NCBI RefSeq assembly: GCF_030704535.1
Contig: NC_081817.1
Coordinates: 3,977,501 to 4,041,500 of the forward strand
DNA: 64,000 nucleotides
Origin: Vitis vinifera
Lineage: Eukaryota > Streptophyta > Magnoliopsida > Vitales > Vitaceae
Reading direction: 5' to 3'
In this document: one piece after another, positions 40,080 through 51,830 of the stretch
Position numbering within the stretch: position 1 is the stretch's first letter
Layout: each line of letters opens with the position of its first letter
Notes under the pieces: model-generated
Seen by the model: the letters and a program-made list of their open reading frames with translations, nothing else
Told to the model about the DNA's origin: nothing
The model's database searches: none
Program-made: the position numbers and the translations under genes

Positions 40080-40543
40080 TCAAGGCAGAGTATAAGCTGC
40101 AAGACAAGAGGAACAGTATTAGCTGGGGGGGAAGGCAATAACAAAAAGAGGGAAAAGAATTAACTAGCAAACACTAATGGTAATGTTATAAATGGAAACA
40201 GACCTCCACACTTGTAACCCACTGGACGATCAGCAAGGTTGCAACGCTTGGGAATGGTCACAGCAACTTCTGGCTTGATTCCAGAGCTTTTAGCTGTATT
40301 AGAAAGCATGACAGCACAAAGGCAGTCTGGGTTCTGGCCGATCTTCTTCACCTGAAGACAGCAGCTCTTGGAAGGGGCAGCTTTCTCATTTTGTGCTGCA
40401 GCTTCACAAGGAGCCAGCTTCCAAGCTTCTGTGTCTGGGGAAGCATTCCCACATTCACCAGCTGCATCAACTCCTTTGAACCCAGTGATGCCCAGAACCA
40501 CAAGAAGAACCAGAAAACCAACATATTTCTTTTGCAATGCCAT
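40080..40543 (-). CDS. lipid-transfer-like protein (eight-cysteine motif)
   Basis: Two exons on the minus strand, 40543-40204 and 40096-40080, give 118 residues ending KCGAYTLP. Residues 1-27 are a signal peptide (hydrophobic VGFLVLLVVLGITG, then VDAA). The mature part has the eight-cysteine fold of the bifunctional inhibitor/LTP/seed storage superfamily: Cys31, 46, 61-62, 74, 76, 101 and 112, i.e. C-x14-C-x14-CC-x11-CxC-x24-C-x10-C. The residue between Cys74 and Cys76 is Leu. No GPI-anchor tail is visible, so it should be a soluble secreted protein that binds lipid or another hydrophobic ligand. The second exon encodes only the last five residues plus a shared codon, as in many LTP genes. 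Confidence 0.9.
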
Positions 40544-40586
40544 TTCTCCACTGGCTATGTGTTAAACTTCTCAACTCCTTGGGCTT

Positions 40587-40592
40587 CTTATA
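40587..40592 (-). promoter_or_regulatory. candidate TATA box of the LTP gene
   Basis: TATAAG reads on the minus strand about 45 bp upstream of the ATG, which implies a very short leader. Confidence 0.4.
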
Positions 40593-42120
40593 CTGAAACA
40601 AGGAGCTCAAAATGTGCTTACACATGAAATCCACAACTCATAGTGGAAGTAGCACTAAAGGAAACTCATTTTATTTAGTGCACACCTACTCCTCCGCATT
40701 CAAATGAGGTTAATCTGCCCACTTTAAGCTAATGAAGCTCAGTGCCTAGTAAAGTTACCACTAGTATTCCATTACCTTTTCTTATCATTGAAGATACAAA
40801 AGAAGAGTTTTCCATGACCAACTGACAGCACAGCAGTTCACAATTTCAATCCTTACTCTTATTTTTCCAAAACACCATCAAAAGCTCTCTCAATGGAAAC
40901 TACCCTCAAAATACCAGAAAAGTATTTCTCAAACCTATGTATAATTTCACAGAGCATGAAAAGCTCAGTATAGGGAAATATCTATAGCATTCTGAACATT
41001 ACCCATTGCATTCTCTATCAGCCCAACATTCTCCACTAAAGTCAAGGAAAAGAAGAATGACAGTGATACAATGGTGGATTTTGCTCCTATTTTTTGTACA
41101 CCTTAACCCTTCAGTGCAACAAAGGTATCCTATCCTAGGAAACTTTCTTAGACAAGCCTAACATTTCTCCAGAGTAATGGGAGGGCTTTTGTTAAAGCTT
41201 GTTGGTATGCTGGGTTTGCAACAAGCCCATCATTGGCAAAAGAGAGAAAAACCTGAAGCCAGAGCTGGTCCAATCTTCCAATGATAAGACAAATTTAAAT
41301 TCAAAATTTAGAAGACTACCCATCTCTCTTCCTAAAACAGAGATGATAAGCAGCAGGTGTTTCAAATCAGCTGAGAATGAGGAACCCATATCCCATATGC
41401 ATTGAAATAAAACAAATCAAGCACTAGAGGTAATCATAGATGATCAATAATCAGTAAAGGACCACAGCACAGCTACAGGGCATCCCCTTGTGGGTGCTAA
41501 ACTTGAATTGGAAAGAAATGCAGTATTTCATAATTGAATTACATAAGAGTCCTTTTGGGAAAGGCTCAATGAAAAACATTTCTGGTAAATCAGGTGTTTA
41601 TACCATGTCTCCATTTGGAAAAGCATATAGTGGCATCACTCAAAGGAAATAAAGAAGCAGAATCAACAAAGATACTTGAATTATTTCCCCTGCAGCAATC
41701 CTTCATCTTCAACACATGGATTTGCATTCAATTCTCCCGAGTATATGCTTGAACAGGAATCACACAAGGCTAGATTGATACAATAGAAACCTCTGGTAAA
41801 ATGCCCGTAACCCAGCAGATTTATTCTCATGATAATAAAGTCAAATTAAACCAAATTTTTTGCCAAAATTATCGAATCCAAAAGTTCAATGGGCGTTCTT
41901 CTTAGCAAGAATTATTGCAGTAGGATAATGGCTAGAGGATTTGAAAGGCATTATGGCATTAAGATTTCCAAGTATTATCACTCATGGATTCAAAACTCCA
42001 GTAAATTTCCACTAAACTCTGATGCAAACAAACTCACATTCATAAATACAAATTACAACAACTAGTCTTGATACTTTCAGCACCAACAAAAACGCTGTCG
42101 TTTCACAAGTGCCCACTTCC
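40593..42120. other. intergenic DNA
   Basis: Upstream DNA of the LTP gene and the 3' side of the membrane-protein gene. No further gene is recognised. Confidence 0.55.
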
Positions 42121-42657
42121 CTAGCTAATAAAAGCATACACAACAATGCAAGTATAGATGAGAAGACCGATGGGAACAAATATCACCAGAGGCACCACAG
42201 CAGCCAAGGTCTGAGGGCTTCCACAAGCCAAAGTCCCAAGCTTGATCTGGACCATATTCACCAGGGCCATCATCAGGCAGGCGCACCCACAAAGAGAGCC
42301 GACGGCAGAAACTAGCATGCTGATCCGGAGAGCAGTCTCATTAACGTGGGCGAGCAGAACGGTCTTGTACATCTCGCGGCTCATGGCGATTCGAATGGCT
42401 TGCTTGATACCCAAAGCGATGAGGCTGGAGAAGAGGAAAGAACTGAAGGAGTAGACGTGGAAGGAGACGAGGTCTTGGGCCATGCGGGAGGTGGGGTTGC
42501 AGCGAGGGTCAGTGATGAGGCTGTTGCTGGAGTCGTAGGGGTCCCAGGCGAGGCCGATGAAGACTGCTAGCGTGAAGAGGGAGTTCACGTTCACGATGCC
42601 GTCGATGGCGGTTATTTGGATGCAGGTGCCAATTTTCACTCGACGGGAGTCATCCAT
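42121..42657 (-). CDS. four-helix membrane protein, MEE60-like
   Basis: Single-exon minus-strand gene of 178 residues, from ATG at 42657 to TAG at 42121. It has four hydrophobic segments, near residues 15-37, 66-86, 108-132 and 150-177. Distinctive pieces are MDDSRRVKIG at the start, FIGLAWDPYDSSNSLITDP after the first helix and NMVQIKLGTLACGS between helices 3 and 4. A second ATG four bases downstream is out of frame. The overall pattern resembles the plant-only family that includes Arabidopsis MATERNAL EFFECT EMBRYO ARREST 60. I base this on memory of the family, and the biochemical role is not known. The tRNA-Asp units lie directly upstream, and a TGGGCC-type motif near 42837 may serve its promoter. 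Confidence 0.75.
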   Translation of the reverse strand: MDDSRRVKIGTCIQITAIDGIVNVNSLFTLAVFIGLAWDPYDSSNSLITDPRCNPTSRMAQDLVSFHVYSFSSFLFSSLIALGIKQAIRIAMSREMYKTVLLAHVNETALRISMLVSAVGSLCGCACLMMALVNMVQIKLGTLACGSPQTLAAVVPLVIFVPIGLLIYTCIVVYAFIS

Positions 42658-42974
42658 GTCCGGCGGATCCGAGGGTGGACGATGGATCGGGTTCAGGTGG
42701 GAAGATCTTAAAAAGATCTTTAAACCTAAAACAAAAGCGTTACGGTTGTTGCAGTTGCTTTTGCAGCGACGAAGGGAAAGGTGCGTCTTATTAGACCAAA
42801 AAGTAATGACCTCTATTCATATGGAGCAAAGCCTGCTGGGCCTAATACTGACTTGGGTCATATTTTGGGCCCAAAAAGCAATGACCTTATTCATATGGGC
42901 CTAGTCCTGACTTGGGTTGTATTTTGGGCCGAAAAAAGATGAAAAAGAGTACAACCCAAAAAAAATTCAAAACA

Positions 42975-43046
42975 CGCCGTTGCCGGGGATCGAACCCGGG
43001 TCACCCGCGTGACAGGCGGGAATACTCACCACTATACTACAACGAC
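42975..43046 (-). tRNA. tRNA-Asp (GTC)
   Basis: 72 nt on the minus strand. The acceptor stem GTCGTTG/CAACGGC includes G-T pairs. The A box is TAGTATAGTGG, the anticodon loop CTGTCAC and the B box GGTTCGATCCC. A T-run terminator follows on the minus strand (complement of 42957-42965). A CAA word lies upstream. Confidence 0.95.
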
Positions 43047-43156
43047 CTAGTGTTTGTTCGGATGTCTAGTTAATAGTATAAAACAGATGACCTTATTCAC
43101 ATGGACCTTATCCTGCCCTGGGTTGCATTTTGGGCCCAAAAAATATAAAAAAAACC

Positions 43157-43204
43157 CACCGTTGCCGGAGATCGAACCCGGTCACCCGGGTGTACTACAA
43201 CAAC
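43157..43204 (-). pseudogene. tRNA-Asp relic
   Basis: 48 nt match the 5' acceptor strand and the T arm/acceptor 3' side of the neighbouring tRNA-Asp genes. The D arm and most of the anticodon arm are deleted, so it cannot fold as a tRNA. Confidence 0.9.
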
Positions 43205-43312
43205 TGAATATTTAGCCATGAGCCTAGTTAGACTCCAAAAAAATTAACCCTATTCATTTGGGCCTAATCCTGCCTGGGTTGCATTTTGGGCCCATAAAAC
43301 AATTAAAAAAAT

Positions 43313-43384
43313 CGCCGTTGCCGGGGATCGAACCCGGGTCACCTGCGTGACAGGCAGGTATACTCACCACTATACTACAACGAC
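43313..43384 (-). tRNA. tRNA-Asp (GTC), second copy
   Basis: 72 nt on the minus strand, nearly identical to 42975-43046. The anticodon stem is CCTGC/GCAGG instead of CCCGC/GCGGG, a paired change that keeps the helix. An A-rich tract at 43302-43311 gives the minus-strand T-run terminator, and CAA lies directly upstream. Confidence 0.95.
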
Positions 43385-43797
43385 TTGAGGCTAGAGCGTG
43401 CTTTTATCCGTAATTATTGTGATGCAAACCTTCCTCTCTTCTACTACCAAGGATATTGACGTGGGTGCTTGGACTAATGAACAGCTTCACTATGTAAACT
43501 AGTGGTACAACTTGGAACAAGTGAAGAAAAAACTTACAGTTGAATTCGGGTCTGACTCAAGTGAAAACCCACTCACATTCTAAGCAAATGGTGTCTGATT
43601 GAATCATGATGTCACCTTCTTTCTCATGGATAATTTAAAGAACTCAACATTGGAGATGCATTTCTGATTACATTCCCATCTATTCAACAATTTCTTAAGA
43701 TTATTCTAGCGTGGCCTGGATTGATTTTGAACATGGCAACAGAAAGATTTAGGTATTAACCTTTTTAATTAAATAAAAATTTTATTAAAATTGTTCT

Positions 43798-43868
43798 GGG
43801 CATTTGGTCTAGTGGTATGATTCTCGCTTAGGGTGCGAGAGGTCCCGAGTTCATTCTCGGAATGCCCC
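43798..43868 (+). tRNA. tRNA-Pro (AGG), T loop one base short
   Basis: 71 nt. The acceptor stem GGGCATT/AATGCCC is perfect, the A box is TGGTCTAGTGG and the anticodon loop holds AGG. The T stem CCGAG/CTCGG encloses a six-base loop, TTCATT, where seven bases are normal, so the gene is one base shorter than the usual 72. A TTTTC tract follows. It may be functional with a flaw, a young pseudogene, or the site of a sequencing error. Confidence 0.85.
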
Positions 43869-44096
43869 TCTATATTTTCTTTTGACAGGAAGGAAAATAA
43901 GATTTTAAGTTTTGATAAATCAATCTCTATATCATATTGTGTTGCAGCTACATCCACATATAAATACAACGTGAATCCAAATATCCTCTTATCATACCAC
44001 TACCAAACATCAATCATAATGGGTTACAACGAGAGTTTTGTATGACAAATTTTCCTACTCTTCAGTTAGCTTTCTTCTTCCTTTGTCAGAAAACCC

Positions 44097-47000
44097 TTAA
44101 TGCTGCAGCCTCAACTTAGCCTGGTGAGTTACTGACTCCTTTTTATGCTGCATATTTTTTGTCTCAGTTCGAGTTGCAGGCGCTTCAACAACAATTGTGC
44201 TTGTTAACCCCCCTTCTGTGGGATTCCCACTGTTTTTTGTTTTTGTCTCAACACCAAGATAATTATTCAGGACCCTCTTCACTCCAAAACCGCGACGGGG
44301 AGGCTTGTTGTGAAGAAAAGGAGTTCTCTCCCCCCTTGCAGGGCTAATCAGTGGTGCGGGTGACCGGCTCAGTGTGGTCAAAGCTGTTTTCTGTGGAGTG
44401 CTCGAGACGGGCACTGAATATGGAATTGAGACCCTCTTATGAGCAATGACACTGACTGTAGGAACTGATGAATGCTTATCTGACTGCTTATTTAGGTCAT
44501 CAACATATAATAGATCATCAATACGAGCCACAATGTTAAATGCCAGGCTTTCCAAAACTCTTGAGTAGCTTTCCAGAATGGATTTCCCCACATCCTGAAA
44601 AGACAAAAACAATTTGTCAGAGTGACAAATAGAGGAAAAGGAAATGCATCTCCAAGAACAAACAGAAGACAATCCGTGGAGGAGAATTTGAACCTTGTTG
44701 CACTGGATTTTGCTGGTATCCAAAGTAGTTTGTGTAAGACCAGGGAAACGCTGCTTCAAGGAGAGGAAGAGGCTTTCAGCTCTTTCTGCAAGCAATTCCC
44801 TCTTATCTCCATCAACCATTAGATCCTTGACCATCTCCCATGACGATTTTGCAGTGGAGCGGTTTGGATTGGTCATTGGTTTGTGGTGAGTTCTACGACG
44901 CCATACATATATTGAAGCTTCAACGCGGTTTGCAATCTCTAAAGCAACATGCTCAGAGGACAGGTCAAGGCAATCAAGCAGGCACTCTGAGGAGAATTGA
45001 TCTGATGTAATATACCGATAAATAATGTCCCCTAGACAAGCTCTCCCATTCTGCAAATGAACAAAACATAAAAAAATAGTTCAAACACCATATCTCATCT
45101 TTGTGTGATGATAATTCATAATTTTGTGAATGTGCAGAAAAACAGAAAGCTTGAGGCTTCATACCTTTGGAAGAGCTTCCAAAAATGACTCAGGAACTTC
45201 CATTTCAGCTAAAGCATTGCTGTTTATGGCCATTGCAGCTTTTAATATTTGATTTGCACTCTCACGTTTGTGATTCAACTGCTTCCTCGAATTTTCAGAG
45301 AGGCCGCCAGGAGGGACACGTGGTACTGGAAGCCACCATTTCTCCTCTTGCCGCTGAATAGGTTTGCGGAAAGAGGCCGACCCATCAGTCTCAGGGGCTA
45401 TAATACCTTGATCTACATACCAAAACTCTGTATTTGTGAAGCCATCTAATATCTCCTGAAGTGGACATAGAAAATGTTACTATTTTAGAATTACTTCTCA
45501 CAATCAAATATAATGAACTTAGAAACAAGCAATGTTGAATCTTACAAGAAGCATGTTATCGAGTTTACGCAGAGCTGGGAGATTGATAAAAATATCCGAT
45601 CGTGGTCTGCAAGTCATTACCTGAATGACAAATATAAAACCAATAGTGAAAAGACTGAGTAAAAATAAAACTTCTTTTGACCTTCATTCACAAGTAAATG
45701 AGGTATCACTCTCTGGAAAATCCTAATCAATTTAAGATTTGAACGAATTGGGAGTGATTGGCAATGAATTCTAAGACAAATTCCAGGTAGCATTCAAAAT
45801 AAAGATACACAAGTGGAAAGTGAAGAATAAGAACTTGAGAAAATATAGACAGCATTTAGATTGGATATCTCAAATCCAAACAATATACTTGTAAATAACC
45901 TCTAATGCAAACTTGTAATTTCAAAAAAAAAACAAGAAGAAGAAGAAGAAGAAGAATCTGTGGGCTACTGTAAACACCCAAATCTGTGGATTTGTAAAAC
46001 AATGGCAGAGGTGTTATTTGGAAATTCACATCACATGTGAATTGAATTCAAATCCCAACTTCAAATCCAGGTCTCCAAACACGTCCTTATATAAACCTCA
46101 AATGGGGTTCGGTTAAATTTATTGCATCTCACATGTGCCATCTCTCAGATTTGGCTGCAGAGAAAATGGACACAATGAACTTTTCGAACCTGGTTTCTTT
46201 TGATTCAGCTGAGAAACTCAACAAAACCAAATAGTTGAATTATGATTAGTTTGGCAGAGGCTTTACCATTCCCAAGTAAAAAATAAAAAGCAACGATTCC
46301 TAAGGTCAAAATTCTAATTTATTTTCCTGCATTTTCTTAGCAATCAAAAGGAAAAATATTTCAAGAACATTTATACACCAAGAACAGGATTTACGGGATT
46401 AGACTTGAAATTACCTCAAGTTTGCTGCCATCAGGGAATGTTTGCCAAGAGGGTATTAATTGGACAATGTGGTCACTAACACAAAGGAGCAACTCCATTT
46501 CTCTTCGCCACATGGATTTCTTCTCAGGGGGCAAGGGCTCTAATCTCCACAGTTGCCCAAAAATGGTAGCTATAGATGACATGGAATAATGGAAATGAAA
46601 TGAATTGCAATTAAAAAGCCAAAAAAAAAAGACTAATTAACTGAAAAACAAAGCCTTAGAATGAGAGAGAGAAAACACACCGCAAAGATTGGTGATAGCA
46701 TTTGAAATGGCCAAAGCTGTACAAACCCCTTTTCCAGACCCTGACATGTCTTCACCAAGCAACAGTTTCGAAAACCTCTCCTTCATCATCTCAATCTCTG
46801 TTTCATTTTTTTTATTTTTTAAGACAAAGAAAATATAACTAAATTACAAAACCGCTAATGAGTATGAATCGGCAGACCTCAAACAGGATCTATCTGAAAT
46901 GGAGAAAAATAAATGAGATAAAACAAAATAATAGCACTGATTGGTTGTAGGGAAAAAAAGAAATTTTTGAATCTTACGTTCTATGCTACTTTGGTTTAGT

Positions 47001-47457
47001 ATTTTTTTTTTTTCTCCTGTTAAAAATAACGGAAAACTGTAGGCTTAAAATTTGAACTTCTTTTGTTTACCTACAGTTTCTCAACAACCAAACAGCTCAG
47101 AAGGAAAAAAAAAACAGAAAAAACAAAAAAAAAAAAAAAAAAGGCACACTATTTCTAACCTGAAACCTTTGAACCAAGTTGCTTGACCTTGGAATCATTC
47201 AAATGGGATTTCGTTTCATCTTCACTGACATCAGAAACTGAGCTTTTACGCACCTCAGCCTTCCTAATAGGCCAACCCAACAGAGTCGGTGAAGACGGCT
47301 CTTTAGCCCTGACTTCATCTCTCTGAAAATCAGAGCTGGATCTACTGGAACTGCTGGAATCAGTGACCGATTCAGTCCCAACCCCACTCGCATCAGAAGA
47401 TTCAAATCCATCTTTTCCCTTTTCAAATCCTCCACTGTTCTTCACCGAACTTTCCAT
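44097..47457 (-). CDS. RopGEF, PRONE-domain exchange factor
   Basis: A guanine nucleotide exchange factor for plant ROP (RHO-type) GTPases, acting at the plasma membrane in polar growth and receptor-kinase signalling. Seven exons on the minus strand: 47457-47160, 46797-46681, 46569-46415, 45620-45546, 45455-45165, 45050-44694 and 44594-44097. They sum to 596 residues. Residues 1-99 are a serine-rich variable head ending before the PRONE domain (LGWPIRKAE is in it). The PRONE domain runs from about 100 to 465, with [49 protein letters not shown] and [20 protein letters not shown]. The C-terminal tail after [20 protein letters not shown] is variable, rich in S/P/T, and contains [15 protein letters not shown]. 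The tail is the known autoinhibitory and receptor-kinase contact region in the family. It resembles RopGEF5/7-type members, but the exact paralogue is not decided. Intron 6 can be read through in frame. Confidence 0.93.
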
Positions 47458-47675
47458 CCCAACTTTTTTTTTTTCGAAAAAAAAAAAGAAGTTTTAAGAC
47501 CCAAAAGAGAGTAGCTCAAGATTCTTCAGAAGATGTGGGTTTCTTGTTGAGTTTTCAGTAAAGAAGACGACATTTCTGGAGCCCCAGCTCCAACACGACG
47601 TGATTGTGGTGGTGAATTAAAGAGAAAAAACCAGAGAAATTTGCAGAGGGGTTTTATGGGGAGAATGGGATGGAA

Positions 47676-47683
47676 TATTTATA
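47676..47683 (-). promoter_or_regulatory. TATA box of the RopGEF gene
   Basis: TATAAATA reads on the minus strand 220 bp upstream of the ATG. (CT)n tracts at 47768-47791 and 47879-47905 lie further upstream, i.e. GA repeats on the coding strand. Confidence 0.55.
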
Positions 47684-47874
47684 TGGTGGAAGTGTAGTTC
47701 AGCCACGATTGCAAGAGGTTGCTCCAAAAGCCTCCGACACATGATCTTTCAGGAAACATCAATGGCACTCTCTCTCTCTCTCTCTCTCTCTTCCCTCTTC
47801 TCTCTCTGAATTTTGATTTCAAGTTTAAAGGGTAACTGCCGATTGCCAGATGCCAACGTCTCTCTATCTCTCTA

Positions 47875-47910
<36 letters not shown>

Positions 47911-48608
47911 CCAAACCATTTCAAAATTCTAATATAAAATAATGCCAATGTAGCCGTAGACCAGGACGGATATGTCCAATTTTACGTTTTTACCCCCACA
48001 TACTATTTTAAATTACGAAACTGGCTTTTAAACTGTAGGATTTAACTTGTTAGTTATATTATTTACTAAATAATAAAATGTAATCATTGTCTTACTAAAG
48101 TTGGTTGTTTTTAATCAAGATGGTCTGAAGTAAATTAAAATAATGGCAAGTATCACCACCCCCAACCCTCCACTGCCATGATTTGAAATTCTTTTAAATT
48201 ATTATTTCGAACAAACTTTCTTCTCACAAATTCATATCTTCACATTAACTTTCAAATAATCATACAAAGTCCAACTCACATTCCAATATTATTTCAATTT
48301 TGTTTCGGATTTGAAAGTGAAAGTTGGTATTATAAAAAATAAAAAAAATAAAATTAATATTATAAAAAGGTTTTATTAAACGTGGGATAACTTCTCCCAT
48401 AAGATATAATACAGCAAGGCTCTTCTAAAATGTATTTATAAAAAAAATTAAATAATAAATTTTGTAATAAAATCACTATAGAAGCTTCCCTGTAGCTTAT
48501 AAAAATGAGTTCAATCCAAACAAAGATTTCCAAAACCACAAATTGAATTTGAATTCAATCCGATACAAATGATATTGCCAAGTTATAAGCTTAATTTAGT
48601 ATCCTATT

Positions 48609-49317
48609 GAGTGTTTGATAAATCAATTTAATAACTTAAAAGGATTTACTAACTTAATTTAAGTCATTAAAAATTAAGTTTACTTGGTTAAATAATTTAA
48701 TGATTTGAATTAAAATAACTTTAAGTAATAAGTAAAAATAATTAACTTAGGTAGTGTTTGTTTTTTTACTTAATTTTAAATAAAACTTTAATGCTTAATA
48801 ATGTTAAATATTAGGTTGTTTGTTTTTGTAGTATTTTATTTCTATTAAATATTAAAAAGTAAAAAAAAATCAATATATTATTTTTTTCTATTTAAAAAAA
48901 GTTATATATTTTGGTTTTTTCTATTTAGTAAAAAGTTTATAATAAGTCATGAAAAAATAGAAAAATAAATAATCTAAATTCTAAAAACAAATTGCTTTCA
49001 GTAAAAAAGTCAAAAAAACAAACACCACCTTAGTTTTAAATCTACATCTCTATTTTACCTCCCTCATTTTTATTAGCTACCTCTATAATCTCCTTTACTA
49101 CTTTGTAACCTCCGTTGTTACTCGACTTCCTTTGTCATAGTTATAATTTATGAAAATAAAAATGTCAATTTAATTATTTTAAATTAATTTTATCAAACAA
49201 TTTTAATACTTAAAGTAAGAATTAAGTAGTAAATTTTAAGTTAATAATTTAAGTATAATTTAACTTAAATTCAGCTTAAATTATTAAGAAATAAATATTA
49301 AGTTTTATCAAACACTC
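48609..49317. mobile_element. MITE with TIR GAGTGTTTGATAAA
   Basis: The left end GAGTGTTTGATAAA and the inverted right end (TTTATCAAACACTC, allowing one extra T) match, and AT-rich arms extend the similarity. About 285 bp of the 709-bp span is a second element inserted in it. Confidence 0.65.
48751..49028. mobile_element. second MITE nested in the first
   Basis: It starts GTAGTGTTTGTTTTTTT and ends AAAAAAACAAACACCAC. CTTAG lies on both sides (48746-48750 and 49029-49033) as a possible 5-bp target duplication. A related left end occurs at about 26118. Confidence 0.7.
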
Positions 49318-49796
49318 CGTAAGAATATCATTTTTGTATTTATTAAAAAATATATCATCTATTAATCAAATAATGTCATCTATATAGACAATCTCATGGT
49401 TTTATATTCGAGTCCAAAGGATTTTATTATTTTATACCTTAATCTTATTTTTTATATATTAGTATGATTTATATATATCTCATGACTCATATTTTACCAT
49501 ATATCTTTAACGGACTAAATTTAAATGTGACGGGTATCAAATTACAAAGTGGTGGACCATTAGTTTTTGGAACAAAATGATTATTTAAAAAAAGAACTTT
49601 GAAATAATTCTCAATTTGATCCTTTTTTTTAACACATGAATGGTTACATGGATAGACTCTTTTATTTATATGATCCTAAGATTCTTGAGAGAAATCAACA
49701 ATAGCTCATGGTGGCATTTTTCAATTATCTTGAGAATTACAACTTGTGACTGTATTTTTTGAATCGTCTTTATAACCATAGCTATTGTGTTTCTAT

Positions 49797-49800
<4 letters not shown>

Positions 49801-49859
<59 letters not shown>

Positions 49860-49860
49860 A
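49801..49860. repeat. (TA)25(TG)n microsatellite
   Basis: Uninterrupted TA for 50 bp, then TGTGTGTG. Confidence 0.95.
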
Positions 49861-51697
49861 AAAATTAGTTTAAGAAATTTAAGGTTTATTGATTAACTGT
49901 TTTTTAAAACAGTTTTTTATTTTTTATAACAAAAAGAAAAAAGAAAAAAAAACCGAAAACCAAAGAATAAAAAAATCTTTTTTGCTTTTAAAAATAAAAA
50001 ACAAAGTGTTTAAAAAAAAAAAGATTTTTGCTTGTTTTGTTTATGATTGTTTTAAAAGTAATTATACAAGTATGAAGAATAATTAAAAAAAAAATATAAT
50101 TATTTTAAAATATATTTAAAAACATAAAATGAGTTTCTAAAAAGATATTTATTTTATAAAATATTGGAGAATAATTTTTAAAAATTAATTTTAAACACAA
50201 TTTTTTAAAACTATTTTCAAAACATTGTTTCTCATAGGGAGGGTAGATTGAGTTAGATTTTTTTTTTTTCCCTTTAAAAAGAAAAGAGAAGATAAAAAAG
50301 AAAACAAAAAACAAAAAAATGTCCTACAATAGCCCAAAACTCAAGGACCACCCTAGAAAAAAGACGAAGGCAAGGCTAAAGGGAAATCATCATCCCATTG
50401 TACTAGAATTCTCTCACTAGCATGGTGTGCAATTGGCATCTAATGTAGAGTACATTTTATTTTTTCCAATCTTGAATGGAGTGGTGCAAAAATTGAATGA
50501 TATCGTTGGAAGAAGCAGGTGAAAAATTAGGTGTTGCTACTCCACATATTCAACTACTAGACACCCCACATTGATGATAACTTGAATGGTCCATCTAAAA
50601 AGCTATTAGCTTCATTATACATGTCTATGCTTTAATTGGGTCTCTCGGGCAGCCTCAAAGGCTCAACCCCCTCACAAGTCACAACACCATTATTGTAATT
50701 ACCAATTTCTAGACAAGTGAGACTTGTGCTTTGTCCCAAGGGACACAAATACTCATACTCATTTCCCAAGATCATGGGATAAAGCCTAGCAACCAGCCAT
50801 GGGTCAACTTTTATTTTGGATGTAGATTATGGTCCATTTCAGGTATAAAAACGTACCCCATGGTGGCTTGTCATTGTAATGTCCATCTCAATCTCCGTAG
50901 TTCAACAAATGTAACGAAAAGTACTTAATTAAGTACTTTAATAAGGTTGAGATTTCCTTTAAATTGTCCCATTCTCAAGGTTCAAGAATTTGGGTTATGG
51001 ATCATAAAGCTTAATTTAGTTCAATTTCTGAGTGTAGACTAGAGTTAGTCATAACAGAGTATGGATGATTTTGACAATGACAATGGGCATATGGGGAGTA
51101 GTTGAAGTTTCATTTTAACTCTCCTAACACCTTTATTAATTTCATATCTTTCCTTGTAAGGTTTGATGTCCTTCCTATCTTTTAAATTTCTCTCACATTG
51201 GGTTCCAACTTCCAAGCAAAAAGGCAAAGCCGAAAAGGCCCACCAACGGCTAGTAATTGGTGCTGGACGATTGCTTTAAAAACTCTCTACTAAAGGTAAA
51301 AAAAAAGTTCGTTTTATAGCCGTTTGGTTTTTGGCAAAAGCTTATAGCTCTTGACTTTTGGTGTGTAGCTGCGATTCCTTTTTCAATGTCGTTGTACTAT
51401 TATATATGGTGACCACTGAGTAAAAAAAAAACTTAACAGATGGTCTTGTTAATAAACATGGATGTACTGTTGGTGGTGAATGGGGCATGACTTTTGACCG
51501 TTGGATGGATACCCAACTCAAAGACTCCAGAGGCCTTCAAATTTGAAAGTTGGGGATACTGGGCCAGTACTGTGGAGGAGTAGGAATTATAGCGGAAGCC
51601 CAAGCTCAAAGCTTTTGAATTTGAACCAGAGCCCGGTCCTTTTCGGATTTGTTAGACCACCATTTTGTCCGCTGCACGTGGTCGCCCTTTCGGAGGA

Positions 51698-51830
51698 CCA
51701 TCACTGACCTCTGCCTCAACGACACTCACCCACCAGTGGGAAAAGTCTAAGCCATATTTAACTCAAATCTCAAAACTAGATTAGAAGACCATCACCGACC
51801 TCTGTGCCAACCACGCTCACCCACCAGTCA
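51698..51830. repeat. two-copy repeat in a non-coding patch
   Basis: ACCATCAC(T/C)GACCTCTG and CTCACCCACCAGT recur about 90 bp apart in the same orientation. Confidence 0.7.

Larger units (their letters stand above)
42805..43384 (-). repeat. tandem units carrying tRNA-Asp genes
   Basis: A flank reading CTTATTCA(T/C)ATGG..CCTA.TCCTG, then TGGGTTGCATTTTGGGCCC, recurs at about 42805, 42881, 43088 and 43244. The last three copies are each followed by a tRNA-Asp gene or relic on the minus strand; the first has lost it. Unit length is about 75 bp without and 150-200 bp with the tRNA. Confidence 0.8.
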
